From assembly GCA_046341775.1 (NCBI GenBank), contig JBKDQQ010000189.1:4790-68789 (forward strand): a stretch of 64,000 bases of DNA. The letters run 5' to 3'. The notes under the pieces are model-generated. The model was not told where the DNA came from, did no database searches, and was given only the letters and a program-made list of their open reading frames with translations. The stretch's first letter is position 1. Each line of letters begins with the position of its first letter. A program made the translations under genes and the position numbers. Positions 45,035 through 54,988 of this stretch are shown here, one piece after another. This DNA comes from SXXH01 sp041165735. Its GTDB lineage: Bacteria > Planctomycetota > UBA1135 > GCA-002686595.

Positions 45035-47236
45035 ATGAGCCTCCAACTCCTCGTCGCCCAGGACCAATGGCAGGAATTCGACGACGCCTGGACCAAGCTC
45101 ATCTCCGGCGGCGGCGCCGTCGAGGAGGTCGTCGCCGCGCTGCGCATCGTGCAGGAGAAGAAGCGCATGGCGCGCTGCATGCAGATGGTGCGCACGCACG
45201 TCGAGGCGCTGTCCTTGACCGGACGCCACGCCGACGCGGCGCGCCTCTTGGGTTGCGTCGTCTCCAGCGGCGCGGGCGGAGGCGAACTGGCGCCGATGAT
45301 GTTCGAGCACATCGAGAAGGCCTGGGGTTCCAACGCCTGGTACCCCGCCTACGCCGCGATCGCGGGCATCAAGGAAGGCAACTCCGACGCGCGCGGCGTG
45401 TGGATCTCCTTCGAGCGCCTGCTGGCCTTCGAGGAGGGCAAGCTGGTCCACCACCCGGGTGGCTGGGGCGTGGGCGAAGTCGTCAAGCTGCACCCCGAGA
45501 CGCTCGAGGTCGACGTGCGCTTCGGCTCCGGCAAGAAGGACCGCTTCCCGCTCTCGGCCGCGGTCGACATCTTCGAGCCGCTCTCCGAGGAGGACCTGCG
45601 CGCGCAGAACTACCGCGACGCCGACGGCCTGCGCAAGCGGATGAAGGACGATCCCTTGTCGGTGCTGCGCGCGATCCTGTCGCGCCATGGCGGACGCGCC
45701 TCCAACACCGGCATCAAGAACGCCATGCTGCAGATCGGCATCGACGGCAGCGCGTGGAGCTCGTGGTGGAAGAAGGCCCGCCAGGCCGCCGAGCACAGCG
45801 AGTGGTTCCGCGTCACCGGCACCGCGGCCAAGGGCGACATCATGCTGTTGCGCGCCGCGACGGATCCGGTGGCCGACATGCGCCGCACGCTCGAGCATCT
45901 CGGCTCGCTGCAGGATCTCATGGCGCGCTTGAAGACGCTGCTCGCCAGCAAGCCGACCCCGGACATGCACGCGATGATGCTCGAGGTGCTGGAGAAGAAG
46001 ATCGCGGCGAGCAACGAGAAGGACTCGGTCAAGCTGCCGGCCCTGATGCTGCTGCGCGACGAGCGCGGCAGCACCCCGCAACTCCTGCTCGAGCGGCTGC
46101 GCGTCGCCGCGGGCGAGCCCCAACCCGCCGATCCCGCCGCGCCGCCGGCCTTGTGGAAGCTCTTCAACTTGCTCGTGCAGATGCGCGACCAGGAGCGTTG
46201 CGTGGCCCTCCTGCAGGAGGTGCTGCCCGAGGCGTGGGCCGACGAGGGGCTCAAGCACATCGCCCACGCGCCGCAGCACATGGTGCGTCCGCTGATCGAC
46301 GCGCTCGCCTCCGCCGGCCGCAAGCAGGAATTGGCCTCCTTGTACGCGGAGCTGCTGTCGCGGCCGCTGCGCGCCCCCGACGTGCTCGTCGCGCTGGCGC
46401 GCATGGCCGAATCCGGCAAGCTCAAGGGCGCCTGGCCCGCCGCGTCCGCGCGCGCGCAGTCGATGTTGACTCTGGCCGTCAACCTGCGCGTGCGGCACGC
46501 GCAAGCCAAGGCCGCCGGCGCCAAGAAGCTCGAAGAAGCGCTCGAGCGCACGAACGAGCGCCTGGTCGAGTTGCTGACGAAGGGCGACGAGCCGCTGTTG
46601 AAGCGTCTGCTCGACCAGGCGGACAACACCGCCCTGCGGTCGGCGCGTTCGCTCGCCCGGCGCGGAGTCGACGAGCGGCTCGAGAACGTCGTCTCGGAGC
46701 TCACCTTCAAGCTCGCCACCGCCGCCGAGAAGGAGGCCGAGGGCTGGTTCTGGACCGATGGCCGCATCTGGACCACCAAGGCGGGCCTCGAGCGTCGCAG
46801 CGGCGAGCTCAAGCACCTGCGCGAGGTGAAGATCCCCGCCAACCAGGACGCCATCGGTCGCGCGGCCGCCATGGGCGACTTGTCCGAGAACGCGGAGTGG
46901 GAAGCCGCCATCGAGGAGCAGCGCAACCTCACGAATCGCGCCCAGGAGATCGAGGCCGAGCTGCGCCTGGCCGAGTTGATCGAGAACGCGATCCTGCCGG
47001 AGGGCGTGGCCTCGCCCGGCACGAAGGTCGTCTACCGCGACGCCAGCGGGGTGCACGAGGTGGCGATCCTCGGCCCGTGGGATGGCGAGGACGACGAATC
47101 GGTCATCTCCTACCGCGCGCCTCTGGCGTGGGGCCTCTTGGGCCACAAGGCGGGCGAGACGGTCTCGATCCAACTGCCGAGCGGCGTGGCGGAAGTCACG
47201 CTGCAAGCGGTCAGCGCCATGCCGATGGAAGCCTGA
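45035..47236 (+). CDS. greA: GreA transcript-cleavage factor fused to a large N-terminal region
   Basis: 733 residues. The last 165 residues are a complete GreA: coiled-coil tip GDLSENAEWEAAIEEQRN (with the acidic tip residues that enter the RNA polymerase channel), followed by the C-terminal RNAP-binding domain ending GHKAGETVSIQLPSG. It restarts backtracked polymerase. The N-terminal 570 residues contain an SH3/KOW-like block at about 139-183 (HHPGGWGVGEVVKLHPETL), a helical region, and ARM/HEAT-like helices. Chlamydial GreA proteins of about 715 residues have the same layout, so this is a PVC-type trait. The gene has its own promoter, a structured leader and a strong terminator. The role of the N-terminal part is unknown. 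Confidence 0.88.
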   Translation: MSLQLLVAQDQWQEFDDAWTKLISGGGAVEEVVAALRIVQEKKRMARCMQMVRTHVEALSLTGRHADAARLLGCVVSSGAGGGELAPMMFEHIEKAWGSNAWYPAYAAIAGIKEGNSDARGVWISFERLLAFEEGKLVHHPGGWGVGEVVKLHPETLEVDVRFGSGKKDRFPLSAAVDIFEPLSEEDLRAQNYRDADGLRKRMKDDPLSVLRAILSRHGGRASNTGIKNAMLQIGIDGSAWSSWWKKARQAAEHSEWFRVTGTAAKGDIMLLRAATDPVADMRRTLEHLGSLQDLMARLKTLLASKPTPDMHAMMLEVLEKKIAASNEKDSVKLPALMLLRDERGSTPQLLLERLRVAAGEPQPADPAAPPALWKLFNLLVQMRDQERCVALLQEVLPEAWADEGLKHIAHAPQHMVRPLIDALASAGRKQELASLYAELLSRPLRAPDVLVALARMAESGKLKGAWPAASARAQSMLTLAVNLRVRHAQAKAAGAKKLEEALERTNERLVELLTKGDEPLLKRLLDQADNTALRSARSLARRGVDERLENVVSELTFKLATAAEKEAEGWFWTDGRIWTTKAGLERRSGELKHLREVKIPANQDAIGRAAAMGDLSENAEWEAAIEEQRNLTNRAQEIEAELRLAELIENAILPEGVASPGTKVVYRDASGVHEVAILGPWDGEDDESVISYRAPLAWGLLGHKAGETVSIQLPSGVAEVTLQAVSAMPMEA

Positions 47237-47263
47237 TTCGTCGTCCCCGGCTTCTGGGGTGTT

Positions 47264-47296
47264 GCCACAAAGCCATGCCTAGCATGGCTTTGTGGC
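47264..47296 (+). terminator. Strong hairpin terminator after the GreA-fusion gene
   Basis: gccacaaagccatgc-cta-gcatggctttgtggc: a perfect 15-bp stem with a 3-nt loop, 27 bp after the stop codon. It is followed by gtaattgg rather than a T-run. It is the longest perfect hairpin in the window. Confidence 0.7.
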
Positions 47297-47323
47297 GTAA
47301 TTGGAGCCTGATTCGGCGGCTGA

Positions 47324-47341
47324 ATTGCGATTCATATCAAT
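47324..47341 (+). promoter_or_regulatory. Operator-like palindrome upstream of ArsR-methyltransferase/ahcY
   Basis: attgcgat-tc-atatcaat: an 18-bp imperfect palindrome (ATTG...CAAT, 6 of 8 positions symmetric) in an AT-rich stretch 33 bp before the ATG at 47375. AT-rich palindromes of this kind are typical ArsR-family sites, so autoregulation by the downstream protein is plausible. Confidence 0.5.
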
Positions 47342-47374
47342 CCTTCATGAACTAGTGTACGAATAGTGCCCCAG

Positions 47375-48355
47375 ATGACGGTGATCCCCGTTTCGCCGAC
47401 CGAGCGCCTGCGCGTCCTCGCCGACGCGATGAGGCTGCGCATCCTGCTGCTGCTCGAGCGCGGGGAGCTGTCGGTGGGCGAACTCGCCCGCTCGCTCGGC
47501 ACGAGCCAGTCGCGCGTCTCCAACCACCTGCGTCTCTTGCGCGAGGCGCAGATGCTGCGCGAACGGCACGAGGGACGCAGCACGCTGCTTTCGTTGGCGA
47601 TCGTCGACGAGCCCGTCGTCGCGCGCCTGTGGGAGGCGCTGCGCGAGGAAGTGGAGCGGCAACCGGAGGCGCTCGCCGACCTCGAGCGCCGCGAGCGCGT
47701 GCTCGACGAGCGTCGCGGCAAGGAAGGCGACTTCTTCGACGCGGTCGCGGGACGTTGGGACAAGCTAGGCACCGACTTCGCCACCGGTGTCGCGCGCGAG
47801 CGCGCGCTGGGGTCGCTTCTGCCGCGCGGCATGGTGGTGGCGGACCTGGGCTGCGGCACGGGCTGGGTCTCGCGTTCGTTGTGCGGCATCGTCGCGCGCC
47901 TCGTGTGCGTGGACCGCTCCGCGCGCATGCTGGAGGTGGCGGCCGCGAAGATGCCGCCGCTCGGCCCGGGAGTCTCCGTCGAGTACAGGCGCGGCGAGCT
48001 CGACCAGTTGCCCATCGAATCGGGCGAGCTCGACGCCGCGGTGTGCGCCATGGTGCTGCACCACCTCGAGGACCTGCATCCCGCCTTGTCCGAGACGCGT
48101 CGCGCGCTGCGCGCCGGCGGCGCGCTCTCCATCGTCGAGCTCGCGCCGCACAAGGAAGCGTGGATGAAGGAGGCGCAGGGCGATCTGCGCCTCGGCATCG
48201 AACCGCGCGACCTCGTGGAGGCGCTGCGGCGCGCGGGCTTCGAGGACATCGCCCTCGAGTCCCCCAACGACTTCTACCGCCCGCGTCGCGACGACGGCAC
48301 GCGGGCGGAGCTTCCCCTGTACCTGGTGCGGTGCCGCAAGCCGGCCCGCGACTGA
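47375..48355 (+). CDS. ArsR-type HTH fused to a SAM-dependent methyltransferase
   Basis: 326 residues. Residues 1-90 are an ArsR winged helix (ADAMRLRILLLLERGELSVG, recognition region TSQSRVSNHLRLLREAQML). Residues 130-320 are a class I methyltransferase with VVADLGCGTGWVSR, VDRSARMLEVA and MVLHHLEDLHPAL. Fusions of this type often sit beside ahcY or metH genes and are thought to sense S-adenosylhomocysteine or SAM through the methyltransferase fold. No metal-binding CxC of arsenic-type ArsR is present. A GTG at 47366 in the same frame is an alternative start. Lies 62 bp upstream of ahcY, with an operator-like palindrome before it. Confidence 0.88.
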   Translation: MTVIPVSPTERLRVLADAMRLRILLLLERGELSVGELARSLGTSQSRVSNHLRLLREAQMLRERHEGRSTLLSLAIVDEPVVARLWEALREEVERQPEALADLERRERVLDERRGKEGDFFDAVAGRWDKLGTDFATGVARERALGSLLPRGMVVADLGCGTGWVSRSLCGIVARLVCVDRSARMLEVAAAKMPPLGPGVSVEYRRGELDQLPIESGELDAAVCAMVLHHLEDLHPALSETRRALRAGGALSIVELAPHKEAWMKEAQGDLRLGIEPRDLVEALRRAGFEDIALESPNDFYRPRRDDGTRAELPLYLVRCRKPARD

Positions 48356-48417
48356 ACCAGCAGAGAACCGCCGGCCCGCGAGGGACGGCGACAACCAACG
48401 ATCCGAGATCCAAGAAC

Positions 48418-49884
<1,467 letters not shown>

Positions 49885-50014
49885 CCGCCTGCGGCGATCC
49901 GCGCGCGCCCGGGCGGGCGCGCGCAGGTCGACCCTCCCCGGGCGCGCGCGTCGGACGTGGACGCGCGCGCCTCGATCGAACTCCGCGCGCGGACGGTGCT
50001 CCGCGTTCCGCCAC

Positions 50015-50818
50015 ATGCTGCATCCGTCCGACGTCGAGGCGCTGCGCGGGCTGTGGCCCGCGGCTTTTCGTGCTCCGCGCGCGGAGCAGGATCGTTGGCT
50101 GCGGGATCCGCGCCGGGTCCTCGTCGAGCGCGACGCCGGCACCGTCTCCGGCGCCTGCGTGGTCTCCGCGCTGCGCCTCTTCGATGCGCGCGGCGAGCAC
50201 CGCATCGCCTGGCTGCGGGCACTCGCCGTGCGACCCGACAGGCGCGGCCGCGGCACGGGTGCACGCCTCGTCGCGCGCGCCTTGGAACTCTCTCGCGCGC
50301 GCGGCTTCGAGCTCGCCTTGCGCTCTCCCCGGCGCGACCTGTACGCGCGCGCCGGACTGCGCGTCGCGGGAGAAGTCGTCGGAGCGCTCCTCGCCGCGCC
50401 GCTCGACGCGCTCGAGCCGACCGAGCGTTGCGTGCCGCGCGTGCTCCGTCGTGGAGCGGCCTGCGAGGCGGCGCGCGCCTGCGCCCTGGCCACGGGCTGC
50501 GCCATTCCTGTCCCCGGACCGCGCCTTCGCTCCGTCGCGCGTCGCGGCGCCATGTGCTCGCTCCCGGACGGCAGTGCCGCGGGCGTGGTCGCGCGCGAGG
50601 GCGTGGCGTGGCTCGCGGCCGATTCGATCGCTTCCGCCGCGCGCTTCGTGCACGCCGCCATGCCGCGCGGGCCTGGCGCGGGCTCGCGGGTGGATGCGCA
50701 TCCTTCCCTGCTGGCCGGCATCGCCGGCGTGCAGGCGCGCTCCTTGGGGCCATGGTGGTGCAGCGCGGAGGACTGGTCCTGCGACCTGCCCGCCTCGGTG
50801 CTCTCCTGCCTCGACTAG
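50015..50818 (+). CDS. GNAT-family acetyltransferase
   Basis: 267 residues. The acetyl-CoA motif A is LRALAVRPDRRGRGTGARLVARAL (R/Q-x-x-G-x-G/A), followed by ARGFELALRSPRRDLYARAGLR (motif B). The N-terminus looks like the sensor-type GNAT start (MLHPSDVEALRGLWPAAF). The C-terminal 120 residues have several Cys and Trp and no second GNAT motif. The ATG at 50015 is the start used; codons upstream encode an Arg-rich peptide and look non-coding. The substrate is unknown. It follows ahcY by 130 bp and may be cotranscribed. Confidence 0.75.
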   Translation: MLHPSDVEALRGLWPAAFRAPRAEQDRWLRDPRRVLVERDAGTVSGACVVSALRLFDARGEHRIAWLRALAVRPDRRGRGTGARLVARALELSRARGFELALRSPRRDLYARAGLRVAGEVVGALLAAPLDALEPTERCVPRVLRRGAACEAARACALATGCAIPVPGPRLRSVARRGAMCSLPDGSAAGVVAREGVAWLAADSIASAARFVHAAMPRGPGAGSRVDAHPSLLAGIAGVQARSLGPWWCSAEDWSCDLPASVLSCLD

Positions 50819-50871
50819 GACTGGCGGCCGAGGCGTGCGACACTCGCGCCGCGCCAGCGCCGGCTCGCGCC

Positions 50872-52857
50872 ATGCACACGTCCATGCTGCACGCTTCGCT
50901 CCTCTGCGCGCTGCTCCTCCAATCGCCCGAGTCCGCCTCCCAGGTGGCCGCCGCGCGCGCGCCGCAAGTGGACGTGCAGGCGCTGCTGGACCAGTTGCTG
51001 GACGACGCGTGGATGGCGCGTCCGGACGAGCCGCGTTGGACCCTGCTGGGAGCGTCCAGCGCCGGGCAACGCCACACGGGAGGCCAAGGGGCCGACGAGG
51101 ACCGCGGGCACGGTGTGCGCGTGCTCGAGCGCGAAGGTCGGCGCGAAGCGGTGCTGGTCGACGCGCACGGACCGGGGGCGCTCGTGCGCTTGTGGTCGGC
51201 GAACCCGCGCGGCATCCTGCGCATCGAGGTCGACGGTGCGCGCGTCGTCGAAGCTTCCTTCGCCGATTTCCTCGCCGGCGCCGCGCTGGCGCCCGAGCCG
51301 CTCGCCCTGGCCACGGCCATGGGGCGCACCTCCTTGGCCCCCATCCCCTGCGCGCGCTCCTTGCTCGTCACGGTCGACGAGTGGGACGGCCTGCGTTGGC
51401 AGGCGGATTGGCGCTCCTACGAAGCGGATGCGCGCGTCGTGCCGTTCCAGCCCGCGGACGCGGTGCTGTGGCGGCGCGCGGCATCCTCGTTCGCCCGTCG
51501 CCCCGGTGGCGCTGCGTGGACCCACACATACTCACTGTCCGAGCACTCGGAGCGCGGCGGCGACTTGCTGGCCTTGTCGCCGGCCGTCGCGCAGGGGGCG
51601 CGCGCGGTGCGCGAGATCGATTTGGCGGTCGACGCCGACGACCTCGAGCGGGCCCTGTCGGGGATGGTGCTGAGGCTCTCCTTCGACGGGGAGGAGACGG
51701 TGCGCGTGCCCTTCTGCGAGTTCTTCGGCACGAGCGCGCGCGTCGACGAGCTGCGCACCCGCCATCTGGAGGTCGCCAAGCCGGCGCGCTTCGTGGCGCG
51801 CTGGCCCATGCCGTATCGCCGCTCCTTCGGCCTCGCCATCGACAGCCTCCACGACCCGCGCGTCCACGTCTCGGGAGCCGTGCGCACGGAGCCCTGGGAC
51901 GACGCGCGCCCCTCGTGGCGCTTCCATGCGCGTTGGAACTCCACCGGTCCGCTCGCCACGCGGCCGCGAACCGAGGTCGAACTGCTATCTGTCAAGGGAA
52001 CTGGACGCTACCTCGGCGCTGCGATCCACGTCGCCAATCCCGTGGGCGAGTGGTGGGGCGACGGCGACGAGCTCCTCGATGTGGACGGGCGCCTCGCGTG
52101 GCTCGGCACGGGCGCGGAAGACCACCTCGGGCAGGGCTGGCGCGCGGCGGAGCCCTGCTCCGCGCCGTGGGGTGCGCACGCCCGCGCCCGCGGACCGGCC
52201 CACCGAGGGCATGCCATCGTGTCGCGCCAGAGGCTGCTGGACGCGATCCCGTTCTCGATCGCCATGTCGGTGCGTCAGGAGAACCGGCATCGGGCCGACG
52301 CGACCATCGAGCGCTCCTCGACGGCCTGGTTCTACCTCGCGGCGGACGGGCAGGACGGCGACGCGCGCGAAGGACGCTCCGCCGCGGAACTCGTCGCCAG
52401 CCTGCCCGTGCTGCGCTTGTGGGAACGGCCCGGCTTCGTGGAGGCGGAGGACTTGCGGGTCGGCGGCGCTTCGCCTGGATTGATGCACGGCGCGCAGGAG
52501 TTGCTCGATGCGCCGGCGGGGCGCTGGTCCAGGGGCGCGCACCTGTGGGTGCGCTCGACCAAGCCGGGCGATTGGATCGAACTGGAGTTGCCCGTGGCTC
52601 CTCCGGGCCGACGCAGGCTCGTCGCGGCCATGACGCGCAGCCACGACTACGGCATCGTCTCCATCCAGGTCGACGGTGGCGCGCCGGTCGTGGTCGACAC
52701 CGCCAGCGGTGGCGAAGTGGAGCCGCCGCGCGATGTGGACTTGGGCGTGCACGAACTCGGGGCCCGCACCAAGCTCAGGTTCGAAGTGGTCGGGGCCGGC
52801 GCGCGCAGCTCCGGCGCCCGGCACTACTTCGGCATCGACGGCGTGCTCGTGGAGTGA
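50872..52857 (+). CDS. Secreted GH172 (DUF2961) family glycoside hydrolase-like protein
   Basis: 661 residues. A signal peptide with a short hydrophobic core (MLHASLLCALLLQS) precedes the mature protein. The DUF2961/GH172 core is recognised by VANPVGEWWGDGDELLDVDG, LGTGAEDHLGQGW (family form GTGTEDYF) and a C-terminal PGDWIELELPVAPPG carbohydrate-type beta domain. GH172 enzymes act on difructose anhydrides and arabinofuranosides; here the substrate is unknown. The family's Tyr in EDYF is replaced by His-Leu (EDHL). The 3' end overlaps the convergent Kef gene by 34 bp. The variant palindrome GTCAAG-GGAA-CTGGAC lies inside at 51991-52006. Confidence 0.82.
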   Translation: MHTSMLHASLLCALLLQSPESASQVAAARAPQVDVQALLDQLLDDAWMARPDEPRWTLLGASSAGQRHTGGQGADEDRGHGVRVLEREGRREAVLVDAHGPGALVRLWSANPRGILRIEVDGARVVEASFADFLAGAALAPEPLALATAMGRTSLAPIPCARSLLVTVDEWDGLRWQADWRSYEADARVVPFQPADAVLWRRAASSFARRPGGAAWTHTYSLSEHSERGGDLLALSPAVAQGARAVREIDLAVDADDLERALSGMVLRLSFDGEETVRVPFCEFFGTSARVDELRTRHLEVAKPARFVARWPMPYRRSFGLAIDSLHDPRVHVSGAVRTEPWDDARPSWRFHARWNSTGPLATRPRTEVELLSVKGTGRYLGAAIHVANPVGEWWGDGDELLDVDGRLAWLGTGAEDHLGQGWRAAEPCSAPWGAHARARGPAHRGHAIVSRQRLLDAIPFSIAMSVRQENRHRADATIERSSTAWFYLAADGQDGDAREGRSAAELVASLPVLRLWERPGFVEAEDLRVGGASPGLMHGAQELLDAPAGRWSRGAHLWVRSTKPGDWIELELPVAPPGRRRLVAAMTRSHDYGIVSIQVDGGAPVVVDTASGGEVEPPRDVDLGVHELGARTKLRFEVVGAGARSSGARHYFGIDGVLVE

Positions 52858-54902
52858 ACCAGCCGCGTGGCGGCCCGCACGGCGTCGGGGGAACCGCCCA
52901 GCGCGAGCAAGTCGCCCGCCGCGAGCACGAGATCGTCGCCGGGCAAGGCGCGGGTCTTGCCGGCGCGCGCGCAAGCCAGTACCTCCGCTCCGGTCGAGCT
53001 CTGCAACTGGAGCTGGGCGAGGTCGCGACCGATGCAGTCGGCCTCCTCGGGAACGCGCACGACCGCGAGCTTGCCGATGCCGGGCAACAAGGCCTGCAAC
53101 TGGCGCTCCAACTCGTGCGGTGGAAGCCCCAGCCCGAGGGCTTCGGCGATGACCTCGGCGCTGGCGCGCACGTGCGATGCGAGCTGCGTGGCGGCGCGCC
53201 ACGCGACGAGCGCCACCACGAGGAACAGCAAGGCGAGCACGACCGGCGAGGCGAGCGCCGGCAGGAAGTGGGCCGACACGACGAGCACCGGCAAGGCGCT
53301 GGCGAGCAGCAGCAAGGCGTGCGCCATGGCCCCGAGCGCGCGCCGCGGAGTCGCCGCCGCGTCCATGCGGCCGACGACGCGCGGCAGGATGGCGTCGGCG
53401 ACCAGTCCCGCGACCCGACGCGCATGCAGCTCCGTCCTCCAAGCCAAGGACCCGGCGGGCAAGGCCACGAGGGCCAGCAGCACCACGGCCGATCCAGCGC
53501 TTCCGAGGCCGGTGGCTCGCGCGATCCACGGCGTGCCGTGATCCCACAGGAAGCCCGCGGCCCCGAGCAGGATCGAGAGCAACGCGGTGGTGACGACGAG
53601 CGGGCTCAGGGCGGATTGCAGCACCGCGTAGCGCCGGGGCCGTCCACCGGAACCGCGCAGTTCCGCCAGCCACGAGGCGTAGACCTTGGTCAGGATGTCG
53701 AGGCGTTGCGGCAGGATCCTGTCCAAGGCGAGCGCCACGCGGTCGGCTTGCTGCAAGGCCAGGGGCGCCACGAAGGCGCACAGCGCGCAGGCCCCCACCG
53801 CGGTGGAGGCGTAGTGCGCGGGGAGGAAGCCGCCGGCCACGCCCAGGCCGGCGACGACGAAGTTGAGCTCGCCGATCTGCCCGCACGCCAAGGCGGCGCG
53901 CACCGCCACGGGGCGATCTGCGCCCGCCACGAGTGCGCCGATGAACACGCCGACGAACTTGCCGACCAGGACCAGTGCCGCCAACCCGAGCACGAGACCC
54001 CAGTGAGCCTGCAACTGGTCGGGATCGACGAGCATGCCCACGGTCACGAAGAACACGCCGGCGAACAGGTCGCGCACGCCTTCGATGCGCGCCTCCACTT
54101 CGTGCGACGCGTCGGCTTGCGCGAGGATCGAGCCGGCGAGGAACGCGCCCAGCGCGGGCGAGAAGCCGGCGCTGGAGGCGACGAGCGCCAGCACCAGGCA
54201 GAAGCCCAACGCGGCCATGGTCGTGGTCTCGTGCCGCCCGAGTCGGAGCACCGCCTTGGCGGCCGGCGGCACCAACCACGCCCCGAGCGCGATCACGCTG
54301 GCGAGGAACACGACGAGCCTCAGGCTCGTCGAGCCCAGTTCGTCCCAGCCGGCTTCGGCGCCGGAACCGAAGGCCGAGAGCAGCGCCAGCAGCAGGATCG
54401 CGCCCAGGTCCTCCACGACCAGCAACCCGAGCACCAGCGCGCGCAGGCGCGCGTCGACGCCGGCTTGGCCGACGAGGCGCTGCACCAGCATCGTGCTGGA
54501 GATCGCGACGAGCGTGCCGAGGAACAAGCCGCCGCGCGGGTCGAGGCCCATGGCGCGGCCGATCGCCGAGCCGAGCAGCAGTTGCGTGCCCATCTCCACC
54601 ACGACGAGCAGCACCGCACCCAGCCCGAGGCCGCGCAGGCGCGAGAGGCTGAACTCGAGGCCGATGCCGAAGACGACCAGCGTCACGCCCAGCTCCGACA
54701 GTTCGCGCAGCGAGGCCTCGTCGCGCACGTAGAGCGGCACCGGGATGTAGGGCCCCAGCATCGCCCCGGCGAGCAGGTAGCCGAGGACGACCGGTTGCCC
54801 TAGGCGCTGGAACACCACCGACACCACCCCCGCCACCGCCAGCACGACGGCGAGGTCCCGCAGCAGTTGCGGGATCTCCATCGACGCGGAAAGGAGGGTC
54901 AT
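52824..54902 (-). CDS. Kef/CPA2-type monovalent cation:proton antiporter
   Basis: 692 residues. About 12 membrane helices in the first 400 residues with CPA2 blocks: VSVVFQRLGQPVVLGYLLAG, LGVTLVVFGIGLEFSLSRL, LVAISSTMLVQRLV and LVVEDLGAILLL. A further block of four to five helices (residues 430-570) follows, then a TrkA-C-like domain (KLAVVRVPEEADCIGRDLAQL ... GDDLVLAAGDLLALGG). No Rossmann RCK_N domain is present. The TrkA-C domain may bind a regulatory ligand. The transporter exchanges K+ or Na+ for H+. Start may be 54902 or the ATG at 54881 (MEIPQLLRDLA); neither has a Shine-Dalgarno site. Confidence 0.88.
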   Translation of the reverse strand: MTLLSASMEIPQLLRDLAVVLAVAGVVSVVFQRLGQPVVLGYLLAGAMLGPYIPVPLYVRDEASLRELSELGVTLVVFGIGLEFSLSRLRGLGLGAVLLVVVEMGTQLLLGSAIGRAMGLDPRGGLFLGTLVAISSTMLVQRLVGQAGVDARLRALVLGLLVVEDLGAILLLALLSAFGSGAEAGWDELGSTSLRLVVFLASVIALGAWLVPPAAKAVLRLGRHETTTMAALGFCLVLALVASSAGFSPALGAFLAGSILAQADASHEVEARIEGVRDLFAGVFFVTVGMLVDPDQLQAHWGLVLGLAALVLVGKFVGVFIGALVAGADRPVAVRAALACGQIGELNFVVAGLGVAGGFLPAHYASTAVGACALCAFVAPLALQQADRVALALDRILPQRLDILTKVYASWLAELRGSGGRPRRYAVLQSALSPLVVTTALLSILLGAAGFLWDHGTPWIARATGLGSAGSAVVLLALVALPAGSLAWRTELHARRVAGLVADAILPRVVGRMDAAATPRRALGAMAHALLLLASALPVLVVSAHFLPALASPVVLALLFLVVALVAWRAATQLASHVRASAEVIAEALGLGLPPHELERQLQALLPGIGKLAVVRVPEEADCIGRDLAQLQLQSSTGAEVLACARAGKTRALPGDDLVLAAGDLLALGGSPDAVRAATRLVHSTSTPSMPK

Positions 54903-54988
54903 GGCCGCAGTGTGCGTGTTGGCGCCTGCTCGCGGCAAGACGCAGGAAGGTGGCGCGGCGCGCCGCGTCGGGCGAGGATGGGCGCGTG

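Noticed and set aside
40249..45333. A single 1694-codon frame covering dusB and the sequence upstream
   Set aside because: Only the dusB part shows family motifs. Upstream it overlaps antisense and out-of-frame real genes; the dusB start is at 41502.
48356..48417. SAH riboswitch before ahcY
   Set aside because: The 62-nt gap has no conserved SAH riboswitch core and is too short. Control more likely lies at the palindrome before the ArsR-fusion gene.
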